Shown one piece after another: positions 22,930 through 29,953 of a stretch of 30,000 bases of DNA. A model generated the notes under the pieces. The model was not told the DNA's origin. It was given only the letters and a program-made list of their open reading frames with translations, and ran no database searches. The DNA is from Glandiceps talaboti (Eukaryota; Hemichordata; Enteropneusta; Spengelidae), in the NCBI RefSeq assembly GCF_964340395.1, contig NC_135571.1, positions 9,656,440-9,686,439 on the forward strand, read 5' to 3'. Position 1 is the stretch's first letter. Each line of letters opens with the position of its first letter. Made by a program: the position numbers and the translations under genes.

Positions 22930-25048
22930 AAATACATACACCACACACACACACACACACAAACAAACAAACACACGTAAAAAACATGTTCTGCTGTAAA
23001 TTATACTTACATATCCAGTCGATGTCTTTCTTCTAGTCAACACACCTATGATTCCAGTAACAATGAACTATGAGAAAACGAAAGCAGAATTTGAAACAAA
23101 AATTATATGTTTTGACCCAGACTGTGGAAAGTGTAAATATTAGTTTACATGTTGGAAACGCCTCGGTAAAACCAAACTATGGATAACCCGAGTTCATCAA
23201 CAGGCAAGTCGGGTTGTTGACAATCTCAATGTCAACTGTCATAGGATTATAAAAGTTGTAACAGCTGATAACGTCCCTTGACTCAAACGATTCACTCCTT
23301 GAAAGTAGCCTTGCACTCGTAACTACAGTTTTTTTTGTTCCATAGTTAGTTAAATAATTTTTTGAAAAATTAAGCACAGAGATACTTAAATAGCAAATTC
23401 CCATATCTGATGTCCATATACCACATGTAACATCGTCAATGTACGGTGCACAATGTATCCTAATGTTATGATCGATCGGATTGTGACCTTTCACCCAAGC
23501 CAAATCGTGACCTTTCACCCAAGCTAGTTGTGCCTCACGGAGGAGTAACATACTCACTAGTACTTGCACACATTTGGTCAACAGCATTTCAGTCTTGACC
23601 TAGTACCTGTACCAGCAACGACTCAGGCTTATCAGATGTAATTACAAAAAGCAAACACTTAGTTATGGTAATGAGCTGATGAGGATTGATAAGAAAGTGC
23701 AAGAATTGCACTTGGCTGGTAAAGGCGATGTTCCCCTCATGATAAATGCACCCGAGAGTTCCAGTCATTTATAATTATCACCCCTGGCATGGATCAATTA
23801 ATAATGGCACAACAGCCTTTTAAGATACTTCTTCAACTCATGGATTCTTTGTATGTTACTAGTCACTAATCTTGTCTTGACTGTCACCAAGTTGAAAGTC
23901 ATACATCGTGAATGTGTACATTGCTGTCAGCAAGTTGAAATTCATATACGTGTACATTGCTGTCAGCAAGTTGAAATTCATATACTAGTACATTGTGAAT
24001 GCGTACATTGCTGTCGATCACCAAGTTGAAATCCATATACATTGTGAATGTGTAAATTGCTGTCAGTCACCAAATTGCATGTATGCTGTATTGCACTCTG
24101 TGAAACCAATGAAATGAATGCAATGCAGTCCACAGACTACCAATTCTCATCATAGTGTTACCATAATTTTCAGTTGATCATGCAATGATTTAGAAGAGTT
24201 ACAGACATGAAGGTATTTTAATAGCACATAATTCCAATAGCAGGCAATAGGGGTCCTGTATTTTTAGTTCAGGAATATATGACTACTGCCATCCTAGGGA
24301 CCTACTGTGGAAAATGGTAGTCTGCTGCAGTGCTTTTGTTACGGAGTGGTATGCAGGTAAAACCTACCTGAGTCCACCAGTCATTTTAACAGGGTTCCCA
24401 AATAGTGTTTTGTTACAGATGTTAACTCGATCAGTAAAGTCTATCTGAGTTTCCCAGTCATTTTACCAACATTTCCTACCAGTGTTTTTATTAATGGGTG
24501 GTAAGCAGGTAAAACCTACCTGAGCCATTTCAAACGGTTTCCAAAGAGTTTTTTGTTACAGATGTTAACTCAGTAAAGTCTATCAGAGTTTCCCAGTCAT
24601 TTTACTAGGGTTCCCTACCAAAATTATACTACAATGCCGGTATTGCCATTGGCTACTACGCCACTTTTATCACATATTCCCCTTTAGTAACCAGGGTTCC
24701 CAAACCTTGGTAAACACACTGCACAGACACTATCATTGCCATTACCAAAATATACAGTTAAATTTGAGCCTCACAAACTTAAGAACACCCATATCTAAAA
24801 AAAAAAAAAAAATACACAAAACTTACCAACACTCCACACCACAGTGGAGCTCCACTTTGATATAAATGGCATTTTAATGCTATTGTCACAGCTCCAAAGA
24901 TTATCACTACGAAACCCAGGACAAGATGCACTATACTTAATCCAAATATAGCTTTTAGAGCATATTTTGATGTTCCTGACTGGTTGTTCTGTTGCTGTTG
25001 CAGTTGGGGTTGTGTCACCATTGGAGCCATATGTTGCTGGGGCTGCAT
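15584..25048 (-). CDS. MS4A/CD20-like four-pass membrane protein (whole spliced CDS)
   Basis: Spliced from six coding exons: 25048-24827, 23067-23011, 21618-21448, 19994-19869, 16563-16452 and 15948-15584. Each has an AG acceptor and a GTAAGT or GTGAGT donor, and the frame is continuous. The product is about 350 aa: a short Q-rich N-terminus (1-30), TM1 about 34-58, TM2 about 68-85 with the MS4A-like pattern W-x-G-x2-F-I-x2-G-x2-G ending in basic residues, TM3 about 94-118, a Tyr/Asp-rich extracellular loop (about 121-150), TM4 about 155-180 ending in the Cys-rich CAALCCK, then a 165-residue Pro/Gln tail with polyQ and a PPTY motif at 318-321. The layout matches the CD20/MS4A family (PF04103-type). 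Both termini are predicted cytoplasmic. The family includes surface receptors and channel-like proteins; the exact role here is unknown. The first four introns are phase 0, so skipping one of the middle TM exons would keep the frame. A tandem paralogue lies at the right edge. Confidence 0.85.
16452..16563 (-). CDS. MS4A-like gene, coding exon 5 (start of cytoplasmic tail)
   Basis: A 112-bp exon with acceptor GAAACTTAG and donor GTAAGT, phase 0 in and phase 1 out. It encodes MYYVSSQPGGIPMQVPAGGV and then QQGQVVLMPYGPQVVGT. The motif VVLMPYGPQ is echoed by VVMLPAGVQQ in the exon at 29954-30000, which supports both exons and their paralogy. Confidence 0.8.
16955..17219. repeat. Compound (CATA)n/(CA)n microsatellite
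   Basis: About 200 bp of CATA units with TATATC and CATG interruptions, ending in a pure (CA)n of about 50 bp. It lies in the intron upstream of the first tail exon of the MS4A-like gene. Confidence 0.95.
17630..17641 (-). promoter_or_regulatory. CTCF-core-like motif CCACTAGAGGGC
   Basis: The minus-strand 12-mer matches the CTCF core CCASYAGRKGGC at every position. It lies in an MS4A-like intron. Such sequences also travel inside repeats, so function is uncertain. Confidence 0.35.
18010..18045. repeat. (ACAG)n microsatellite
   Basis: About nine ACAG units followed by a repeat-like sequence with the short palindrome CTGAACTTTATCAGTTCAG. Intronic. Confidence 0.9.
18240..18460 (-). repeat. Possible SINE-like sequence with a tRNA B-box
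   Basis: The minus strand has GGGTTCAATTCCCCGAC (near 18395-18411), a good pol III B-box, but no convincing A-box 30-40 bases upstream. The surrounding 70-codon open frame looks incidental. The remainder of the 16564-19130 intron holds microsatellites and nothing else I can name. Confidence 0.25.
19133..19308. mobile_element. Short hairpin element, third family, copy 1
   Basis: A 154-bp element (19144-19297) flanked by an exact 11-bp direct repeat TAACCACTAGG. Inverted arms of about 30 bases read GCTGCTAGACGTTC...TTCTTCCGATA and TATCGGAAGAACATCCGAGG...TCTAGCAGC. The same arms occur at 27451-27600. It lies in the intron between the TM4 exon and the first tail exon. Confidence 0.65.
19301..19312 (+). 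promoter_or_regulatory. CTCF-core-like motif CCACTAGGGGGC
   Basis: Matches CCASYAGRKGGC exactly. It overlaps the right direct repeat of the hairpin element, so it belonged to the target site before insertion. A near match (CCACTAGGGGCG, minus strand) is at 16192-16203. Confidence 0.35.
19784..19849. repeat. (CA)n microsatellite next to the TM4 exon
   Basis: A pure (CA)n of about 65 bp, (UG)n in the transcript, beginning about 20 bases downstream of the TM4 exon donor. Confidence 0.95.
19869..19994 (-). CDS. MS4A-like gene, coding exon 4 (TM4)
   Basis: A 126-bp phase 0-0 exon with acceptor TTAATTACAG and donor GTAAGT. It encodes KAIDGVLLFLSIVVAVMTI followed by a Ser/Cys-rich end of helix (SFSCAALCCKRSR). 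This matches the family's TM4, which typically starts A-I-x-G and ends with several cysteines, possible palmitoylation sites at the cytoplasmic face. A (TG)n tract begins about 20 bases downstream of the donor in the sense direction. Confidence 0.85.
20886..21010 (-). mobile_element. Retroelement-like interspersed repeat, copy 2
   Basis: (AATC)n at 20886-20915, then AATTTGTATAGCACCAAAATCC and GGAACAACAGTAGATCG, matching 8649-8735. It is diverged and shorter, and lies in the intron between the TM3 and TM4 exons. Confidence 0.5.
21062..21345. repeat. Diverged internal tandem repeat with CAGACAGA tail
   Basis: Two related blocks of about 160 bp, each with ATATGRAATTT...AAAATCATTAATTATGCAAA, followed by CAGACAGCTAAACAGAGAGACAGACTG. 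Probably part of a dispersed element with a (CAGA)n-like tail. Confidence 0.4.
21448..21618 (-). CDS. MS4A-like gene, coding exon 3 (TM3 and extracellular loop)
   Basis: A 171-bp phase 0-0 exon with acceptor TTTCTACAG and donor GTGAGT. It encodes TM3 (LITFLVLSVVSAVFAGIVLL...) and then a 30-residue loop rich in Tyr and Asp (WYNYDYGYDCYDY) with two cysteines that could form a disulphide. The loop lies between TM3 and TM4, where MS4A proteins have their large extracellular loop and, in CD20, the antibody epitope. Confidence 0.85.
22125..22255 (+). repeat. Dispersed repeat, copy 2
   Basis: The same family as 8060-8185, opposite orientation, with blocks TCAGAGTTTACCAA, ATTGCTAATC and AGTGAGTGTAAACATCTACTGATC. 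It lies in the intron between the TM2 and TM3 exons. Confidence 0.55.
22450..22712 (-). mobile_element. Candidate tRNA-derived SINE
   Basis: The minus strand starts TGGCTCCACATGGCATAGTGG (A-box-like) and about 40 bases later has GAGTTTGAATCCCACTG (B-box-like), the spacing of a tRNA pol III promoter. The downstream body includes a TTGAGTAATGACTCAA palindrome. 3' end and tail not defined. Intronic. Confidence 0.4.
22869..22962. repeat. (CA)n microsatellite next to the TM2 exon
   Basis: About 95 bp of (CA)n interrupted by GACACAAATACATACAC, then AAACAAACAAAC. It is (UG)n in the transcript, starting about 40 bases downstream of the TM2 exon donor. Confidence 0.95.
23011..23067 (-). CDS. MS4A-like gene, coding exon 2 (TM2)
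   Basis: A 57-bp phase 0-0 exon encoding FIVTGIIGVLTRRKTSTGY, with acceptor TTTTCTCATAG and donor GTAAGT. It completes TM2 and the intracellular basic loop. The joined sequence around the exon boundary gives the W-x-G-x2-F-I-x2-G-x2-G pattern that is the most recognisable feature of the MS4A family. A (TG)n tract starts about 40 bases into the following intron in the sense direction. Confidence 0.85.
23177..23587 (-). CDS. Possible small secreted protein, single open frame within an MS4A-like intron
   Basis: A 136-residue ORF in the same orientation as the host gene. It starts MLLTKCVQVLVSMLLL, signal-peptide-like, and has a near-exact internal duplication (LAWVKGHDLAWVKGHN, from a tandem copy of about 20 bp), then six cysteines spread along a polar chain (HCAPYIDDVTCGIW, ICYLSISV, ISCYNFYNP, NNPTC). 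No family is recognised. A TATAAA lies near 23767-23772 on the minus strand, roughly 185 bases upstream of the ATG. It may be a nested gene, an old retrocopy or a chance frame; no canonical poly(A) signal was seen in the 110 bases below the stop. Confidence 0.35.
   Translation of the reverse strand: MLLTKCVQVLVSMLLLREAQLAWVKGHDLAWVKGHNPIDHNIRIHCAPYIDDVTCGIWTSDMGICYLSISVLNFSKNYLTNYGTKKTVVTSARLLSRSESFESRDVISCYNFYNPMTVDIEIVNNPTCLLMNSGYP
23880..24085. repeat. Degenerate tandem repeat (ACATTGCTGTCAGCAAGTTGAA)n
   Basis: Four to five copies of a block with GTACATTGCTGTCAGCAAG and TTGAAATTCATATAC, separated by variable CATTGTGAATG spacers. Intronic, between the TM1 and TM2 exons. Confidence 0.7.
24334..24620. 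repeat. Tandem duplication of about 145 bp
   Basis: Two adjacent diverged copies, each with GCAGGTAAAACCTACCTGAG, TGTTACAGATGTTAACTC, AGTAAAGTCTATC and TTTCCCAGTCATTTTAC. Intronic. Confidence 0.75.
24827..25048 (-). CDS. MS4A-like gene, coding exon 1 (N-terminus, TM1)
   Basis: The exon runs 25052-24827, with the acceptor ...TTTTCTAG before CAAA and then the ATG. The ATG lies five bases into the exon, so translation starts here and the upstream exon is non-coding. It encodes 74 residues: a Q-rich cytoplasmic start (MQPQQHMAPMVTQ...), the basic boundary SKYALK, one hydrophobic helix from about residue 34 to 58, and the beginning of TM2 (GAPLWCGVL). The donor is GTAAGT and the intron is phase 0. 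Confidence 0.85.
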
Positions 25049-25111
25049 TTTGCTAGAAAATGAATTTAAAAACAACAACACAACTTCAGTTTCATTTTAC
25101 ATGTATCGGTT

Positions 25112-25170
25112 ATCAGTGGCTGAGTGTTTAAACCACCTGCCTGTAGACCTGGCTTCATATCTCTTTTAAA
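25112..25170 (+). repeat. Degenerate tRNA-like SINE fragment
   Basis: AGTGGCTGAGTGTTTAAAC resembles an A-box and CTGTAGACCTGGCTTC a tRNA-like anticodon/variable region, but the B-box is lost. In intron 1 of the MS4A-like gene. Confidence 0.25.
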
Positions 25171-25197
25171 TAGCTGCAATTTATAACGTTTGCTGTG

Positions 25198-25612
25198 ATT
25201 TGAGGGGTTTTCTGCTCTTTTTGTGCTTTTTGTTGTTCCGATATTAACTTGAAGCAAACACTACAATTCCTATAATGTAAACCCAAATAGACGGAAGCTA
25301 TTCAGATCTGAATTGCAAAGTTTGGTGAATTTTTCTGTTAAATTATGCCGTACCTGCCAAAAAACCAGACATTTCCTAACTCCAACATTAATTATGGAAC
25401 CTTCAAAACCCAAGAAATGTTCAGAGGTACCCCAATGCCATCAAAATCAGCAAAAGTAGCAACACATGCAGCATTTTGAAATGGGTCGTATACTGACATG
25501 TCACTCAAGTTTTCAGTGTGATCTCGACTATTTGCTTTTACATATGGAATTGTAGCATTTACTTCAAAGCAGACCAACAAAAAGCAGAAAAACAGCAGGA
25601 AAACCCTCAAAA
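25198..25612. repeat. Foldback sequence in intron 1 of the MS4A-like gene
   Basis: The left arm TTTGAGGGGTTTTCTGCTC...TGCTTTTTGTTG (25198-25235) pairs with CAACAAAAAGCAGAAAAACA...ACCCTCAAA (25572-25609). A direct repeat, AAACACTACAATT, occurs at about 25256 and 25614. Confidence 0.55.
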
Positions 25613-25710
25613 TCAAACACTACAATTATTGCAGTTATCTTTACACTGTTAACAGCTGGGGTTCACTTATTTCATATTTGTATGAACAACGTTTAGCCAT
25701 ATAAGTTATA

Positions 25711-25732
25711 ACCCCTCCACCGTTGGTGGAGA
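25711..25732. repeat. Short palindrome CTCCACC-GTT-GGTGGAG
   Basis: A perfect 7-bp stem with a 3-base loop, related to the longer palindrome at 26623-26663 (both centre on CCTCCACC...GGTGGAG followed by ...TATGG). Confidence 0.6.
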
Positions 25733-26300
25733 GTTTATGGTTTAGTTCACGATTTGTCATTGAGCTAGAATATATAGAGATATCTTGAGATTCGACACCA
25801 CGGATAGCCTCTAGACTAGTTATTTGTTTACTGCATTGGGGTGTGGACTGCATTATTATACCTTAGGTTAGGTTCTGAAGCTCGACAGACAGTCCAGACG
25901 CTTTGTTTACTTATGTCTGAGCACAACACATCGAGGGCGATTTAATATACACAGGACTACATTTGGGTATGTTAATTAACCTACGACGGAAACGTTTGCT
26001 TTGTCTGCCATGCGATAAATGACGAGTATTTCTGTACAACTTATCACCTATACATCCACCATTCCGTGCCTATACTGATTTCATTTAAATATGAATGTGT
26101 ACTTGTAACGAGTTGTCACGATTCATCGTCACAGTAGCATACGTAATCCTGGTGCCAAGCTTACAACTTACAAGTACTGTGATGTAGATACACGAAAGAC
26201 TCACCAAACAGTGGTTGATATAAATGGTATTTAAACACCGGGGTACATTTGACAGAGATTGTAAGCTGAATTGGAATGAAGGAGAACACAAAATTCTTAC

Positions 26301-26350
26301 CTGTTTTAAGAATTAATCTCACCGTCAAAAGAAAGTGTTGTTGTGACGGC
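26301..26350 (-). other. Probable non-coding first exon of the MS4A-like gene
   Basis: The donor AAAACAG|GTAAGAA at 26301 is near-perfect on the minus strand, 1.25 kb upstream of the acceptor of the ATG-bearing exon. No other good donor stands out between them. The 5' boundary is not defined by sequence; about 26330-26350 is likely because a CRE lies at 26360-26367. Intron 1 (25053-26300) holds a foldback sequence and a SINE-like fragment. Confidence 0.5.
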
Positions 26351-26359
26351 TACTGATAA

Positions 26360-26367
26360 TGACGTCA
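26360..26367. promoter_or_regulatory. Perfect CRE palindrome TGACGTCA
   Basis: An exact cAMP-response element 59 bases upstream of the putative exon-1 donor of the MS4A-like gene, in the expected core-promoter position. It would bind CREB/ATF-type bZIP factors. No TATA box is seen nearby. The sequence match is direct; the promoter role is inferred from position. Confidence 0.5.
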
Positions 26368-26622
26368 CGGGTTAGAGGTCAAATGTACCTCGATCCAGAC
26401 AATCCAAAACTAGAAAACGGTTTTCGTTTATTTTCTGTGAATAATTTAACATTATTGCATTTTACACTACCAAATTGTGTATATAATGTTCATATTAACA
26501 TATTTGCAATGAAATTAAGTCAAAGCCACGCCTGTAAACCGCCTGTACCTTTGGCTAGTCAGATCATAAAATTTCGCCCTCATTAGGCCAATATCCAAAA
26601 ACTTTCACTTTCGTTGGATTAC

Positions 26623-26663
26623 CCATAGACCCTCCACCAACGGTGCCGGTGGAGGGTCTATGG
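26623..26663. repeat. Perfect palindrome, 16-bp arms, upstream of the MS4A-like promoter
   Basis: CCATAGACCCTCCACC, a 9-base loop (AACGGTGCC), then GGTGGAGGGTCTATGG. ATTACC flanks both sides, possibly a target duplication. About 260 bases upstream of the CRE. Confidence 0.75.
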
Positions 26664-27440
26664 ATTACCTCGATGGCGACACGCGATTATAACATTTGCA
26701 TATTAAAAATGAGTGTCTTTTTTTTTTTTTTTAAACACTACAACTTTATTTCTGCAAGTGAGTCTGATAAAAAATACACACCATGGCTTCATGTCAAATT
26801 AAAATCTTACAATTACATCGTTGTGGTGTTTTCGAAATTACATTGTAACACGTTTTAAACTTTAATAACGACAGTGTCAAAATTTGTCACAAATTTATGG
26901 CATTAATATCACAGGTATTTTCATGGAGCTAATGTTATGCTGTCCAGGAATGAAAGTCCGAATGTTTGCTGATGAATCAGTATGCGTGCATGTGTTATTT
27001 GGTGCTATAATCTCTCAGAGGAAAAGACGGTAGGTAAACTGTGAATGAGATTCATACCGGTACTGTAAGGATTTATACCTTGGCAATTATAAGGTGTGAC
27101 ATGTTTTAGATAAAGGAACTGAATAGAAGAAAGGACATAGTGTCTTTATTCAGTCAAATAAATATAATAAAGAGAGTGAATATTCAGTCTAGGAAATGAC
27201 TAGTCAGAGAAAGAAACAATAGGTAAAAAAATCGATGTTATGGATATATTAGACCAAATTAATAATCAAATCACCACTAGCGCTAGCTGCCCTCTGTACT
27301 ATGGTCTGTATTGGAACATTATAGCCTGGCGCTGGCGTTTGTCTTTACAGAAATTCCACAAGATGGCGAACAACAAAATATAAATTCGGTAAGCTTATTT
27401 ATTTTAATAGCACCAGGAGAAAAAAAACACACTTCAGGCC
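26664..27440. other. Intergenic stretch, nothing recognised
   Basis: Poly-T near 26718-26732 and a GCTGCCCTCTGTACT motif near 27287. No exon recognised. Confidence 0.4.
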
Positions 27441-27441
27441 T

Positions 27442-27609
27442 GGGGTGATCTAGTGGAGCTGCTAGACCTCGGGTGCTCTTCCGATAAAATACGACAGGTG
27501 ACCGAAGGTCGCTTTCGAGGGTTCGGGCGTTCCGCCTTCAATGCGAACTTTGTTCGCTTATCTTATCGGAAGAAAACCCGAACGTCTAGCAGCAAGATAA
27601 GGGGTGATC
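27442..27609. mobile_element. Short hairpin element, third family, copy 2
   Basis: A 150-bp element (27451-27600) flanked by the 9-bp direct repeat GGGGTGATC. The arms CTGCTAGACCTCGGGTGC...TCTTCCGATA and TATCGGAAGAAAACCCGAACG...TCTAGCAG match the copy at 19144-19297 in reverse orientation. An internal GCGAAC...GTTCGC palindrome is seen. It is CpG-rich compared with the surroundings. Confidence 0.65.
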
Positions 27610-28429
27610 AGACTTCGATTTAAAGTGGTCTTTAATACGTATTCTCTCTATGTTAATGATCTACTTTGACACGTGTTGTGAAACAGCCAATTACATTAAG
27701 GTAAAACAATTTGAATGATTAAAGAAGATTTTATTCACCATAAATTATACATTCAATATATATACAACATGTTTATCTTCATAACATTAAAGGGGTACAG
27801 TCTGAAATTGAATGATTCTTGGTGATTACATTTGTTTCATATTTCAATATCCGTACATCATTCCTTGGAGGAATTATACTGACCAAGATCATTCCAACTG
27901 CTAAAATATACTGATTTATGTCAGAGTCGACCCCCCCCCCCCCGTATTCAGGTATAACAAAGTGACAAGTGGCTGGGTGAAATCATGACAACACGTTCAT
28001 TTTATATAGGCTTTATATCCTAAAAAAGCCACTGTAATACGGACTGTACCACTGTAATATTGTAGAATAGAAAACTTTATCGAAGTCCAAAAATGTTATT
28101 GCAGATTTCAGAAATAAAAAGGTCGGTATGTAAAATAAACCCAAGTTGCAAAATATAGGTATACATATAAAAGACGTCATTTTTACCCAAACATAGTTAG
28201 TGTCCACGTTACTCCCTATATATCTATGTGTCTATTTATATATTTATCAAGCTATAACACACACTAATATAGTGAACGATTTCATGTGAATTTTAAAACC
28301 ATTTCTATAAATACAGAGATCCGAATATTTTTCTTCACTTGAAAATTGTTGTAAACGTCATCACATTTAAAATGTCAAAAAGTGACAATCAAAATATTTT
28401 TTTTTTAGATTTTTTTTTTTTAAATTTTG
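27610..28429. other. Intergenic stretch, nothing recognised
   Basis: AT-rich, with a run of C at about 27932-27943 and T-runs near 28400-28420. No gene signal seen. Confidence 0.4.
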
Positions 28430-28555
28430 GTGGGCAGCCGTTTGTTAGTCTTCGTTATCCAGATCCGTCATTGTGGAACCTTCGGCAAGGAGTGAGCCCC
28501 AGCGGTGATCGTGGGTAACTGAGACGAGCGCTTCGGGAATGTAGTGTGTTTATAT
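28430..28555 (-). other. CpG-rich island with short open frame and A-tract, possible retrocopy fragment
   Basis: The minus strand has an open frame of about 31 codons after a stop, including PEALVSVTHDHRWGSLLAEG and ending TMTDLDNED before TAA. Soon after follows an A-rich tract (two runs of 10-12 A). Base composition contrasts with the AT-rich surroundings. It might be the 3' end of a retrocopied mRNA or a true terminal exon without an identified acceptor. Confidence 0.3.
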
Positions 28556-28859
28556 AACATTATTTGGCATTGCAGTTCAAAATGTTATGTATAAATTTTA
28601 ACTTTATCAAACTAAGCATATTAAATTTCTAAAATTCGTTGCTTTTCATGATAACTAAATACAATTGTTGTTCGATTTGATAGATAATACAAGTGAGAAT
28701 AGCGGTGCCAATGCTGTGTGGATATAACCTGGCTGTAATTATACGATAGTGTAAACATTGGAAGTGCCCCAAAATGTACACTGTAAGATCACGTGTTCCA
28801 TTGCTAGTGTTCAGCTATTTCGTATAAATCTACGTACATTCTGACACTAATTAAGTCCA

Positions 28860-29060
28860 GCACTACCTGACGAGTATGGTATGCAATTAACGTCAAAATG
28901 ACTACATTGTCATTTGAAACTACTGTCATTTGAGACTACGAAATGCTTTTTGTCAATGATACATTTGACTACTACATACCATTCGAGATTGTGGCCTGCC
29001 ATTTGCCAATGAGACAAATAACAGGTCGCAGTCTCAAATTGCATGTAGTAATTTTGGCAT
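28860..29060. repeat. Degenerate repeated blocks downstream of the second MS4A-like gene
   Basis: Several imperfect copies and inversions of a TGTCATTTGAGACTAC-like block (28909, 28925, 28977, 29030 reversed). Probably an eroded foldback element within the 3'UTR or flank. Confidence 0.35.
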
Positions 29061-29147
29061 TGATTTGTCACCATAGGCAAGAGACTACAATCGCTCTGTA
29101 CTCTTTTTGATTTTGCTCATAATAGCCAATATGTGTAATGTCCAAAA

Positions 29148-29401
29148 CTATACCGTATCAAATTGTTCGTTCATAGCAATCTGATCTCGGTAACTCCTTT
29201 GAGGCGTATTACGTGCTTGTTGCTGTGCCTGATGCTGTCTTTGCTGTTCTTGCATTCGTCTTCGTTGTTGTTGCAGCTGTTGTTGTTGCTGTTTTTGTTT
29301 CATAGTCAATGGTGAATTGACATAAGGGGATTGTGAATGATAGTAATGTACAGGGTCGTAGTATGGATGCTGTGTTGGCTGTACAGGTTGGCCAAATGAT
29401 T
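29148..29401 (-). CDS. Second MS4A-like gene, terminal exon
   Basis: The acceptor is TTAATTTCCCAG and the stop is TAG at 29148-29150. Two leading bases complete a codon (Glu), the same intron phase as the terminal exon of the neighbouring MS4A-like gene. It encodes about 83 residues: SFGQPVQPTQHPYYDPVHYY, then a Gln/Arg-rich, coiled-coil-like stretch (KQKQQQQQ...RRRMQEQQRQ), ending MNEQFDTV. The Q-rich tail and intron phase point to tandem duplication, but this tail lacks the PPxY motif and the alternating Pro-Gln part. Transmembrane exons would lie to the right of the window. Confidence 0.7.
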
Positions 29402-29679
29402 CTGGGAAATTAAAAAAAAATACATTTGTCATCAATATATTTGTCTATGTTCTCTTTTACTGTTATATTGACTCTATGACGGTTATCAGGTTCTACTATA
29501 AGTACCACGCCGCCGCAGCAATCAAACAGTACTAGTCGTCTTATCGACAAATAATTCTTTTGGTAAGATTTTTGTCCAGACAGACGTTTTATTTCAGGTT
29601 TTATGTATTTTTTGTCGTGAGCTACCTTTAATGGTGATTTTAACTCTTCCGGAATTATAAAGTAATAATTGTATTTTGT

Positions 29680-29870
29680 GTCAAACCAGACGATAAAATG
29701 TAGCAAATTAAATGTAATATGGTCATTACGATTTGTGTCGAGCCAGACGATAAAATGTAGCAGACGATAAAATGTAGCAATGTTATCAAGACTTTGGTCA
29801 AGCCAGACGATAAAATGTAGCAATGCTTCTAAGAGTTTTGTGGAGCCAGACGATAAAATATAGCAATGCT
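29680..29870. repeat. Degenerate minisatellite in the last intron of the second MS4A-like gene
   Basis: Five copies of CCAGACGATAAAATGTAGCA at about 29687, 29745, 29762 (partial), 29805 and 29848, spaced 17-58 bases. On the minus strand the copies translate to LHFIVWLD repeats, which is incidental. Confidence 0.75.
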
Positions 29871-29953
29871 AGCAAGACTCTTGTCTAGCTAGATAACAAT
29901 CTATTTCAGGTAATGAACTGGTTTCTATTGTAAACAAAATTAAAGTAGTTTAC

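Noticed and set aside
29148-29435. Start at MMTNVFFFNFPESFG for the second MS4A-like terminal exon
   Set aside because: The first residues lie in the polypyrimidine tract and acceptor (TTTCCCAG). The exon begins at 29401 and is joined to the upstream exon at 29954.
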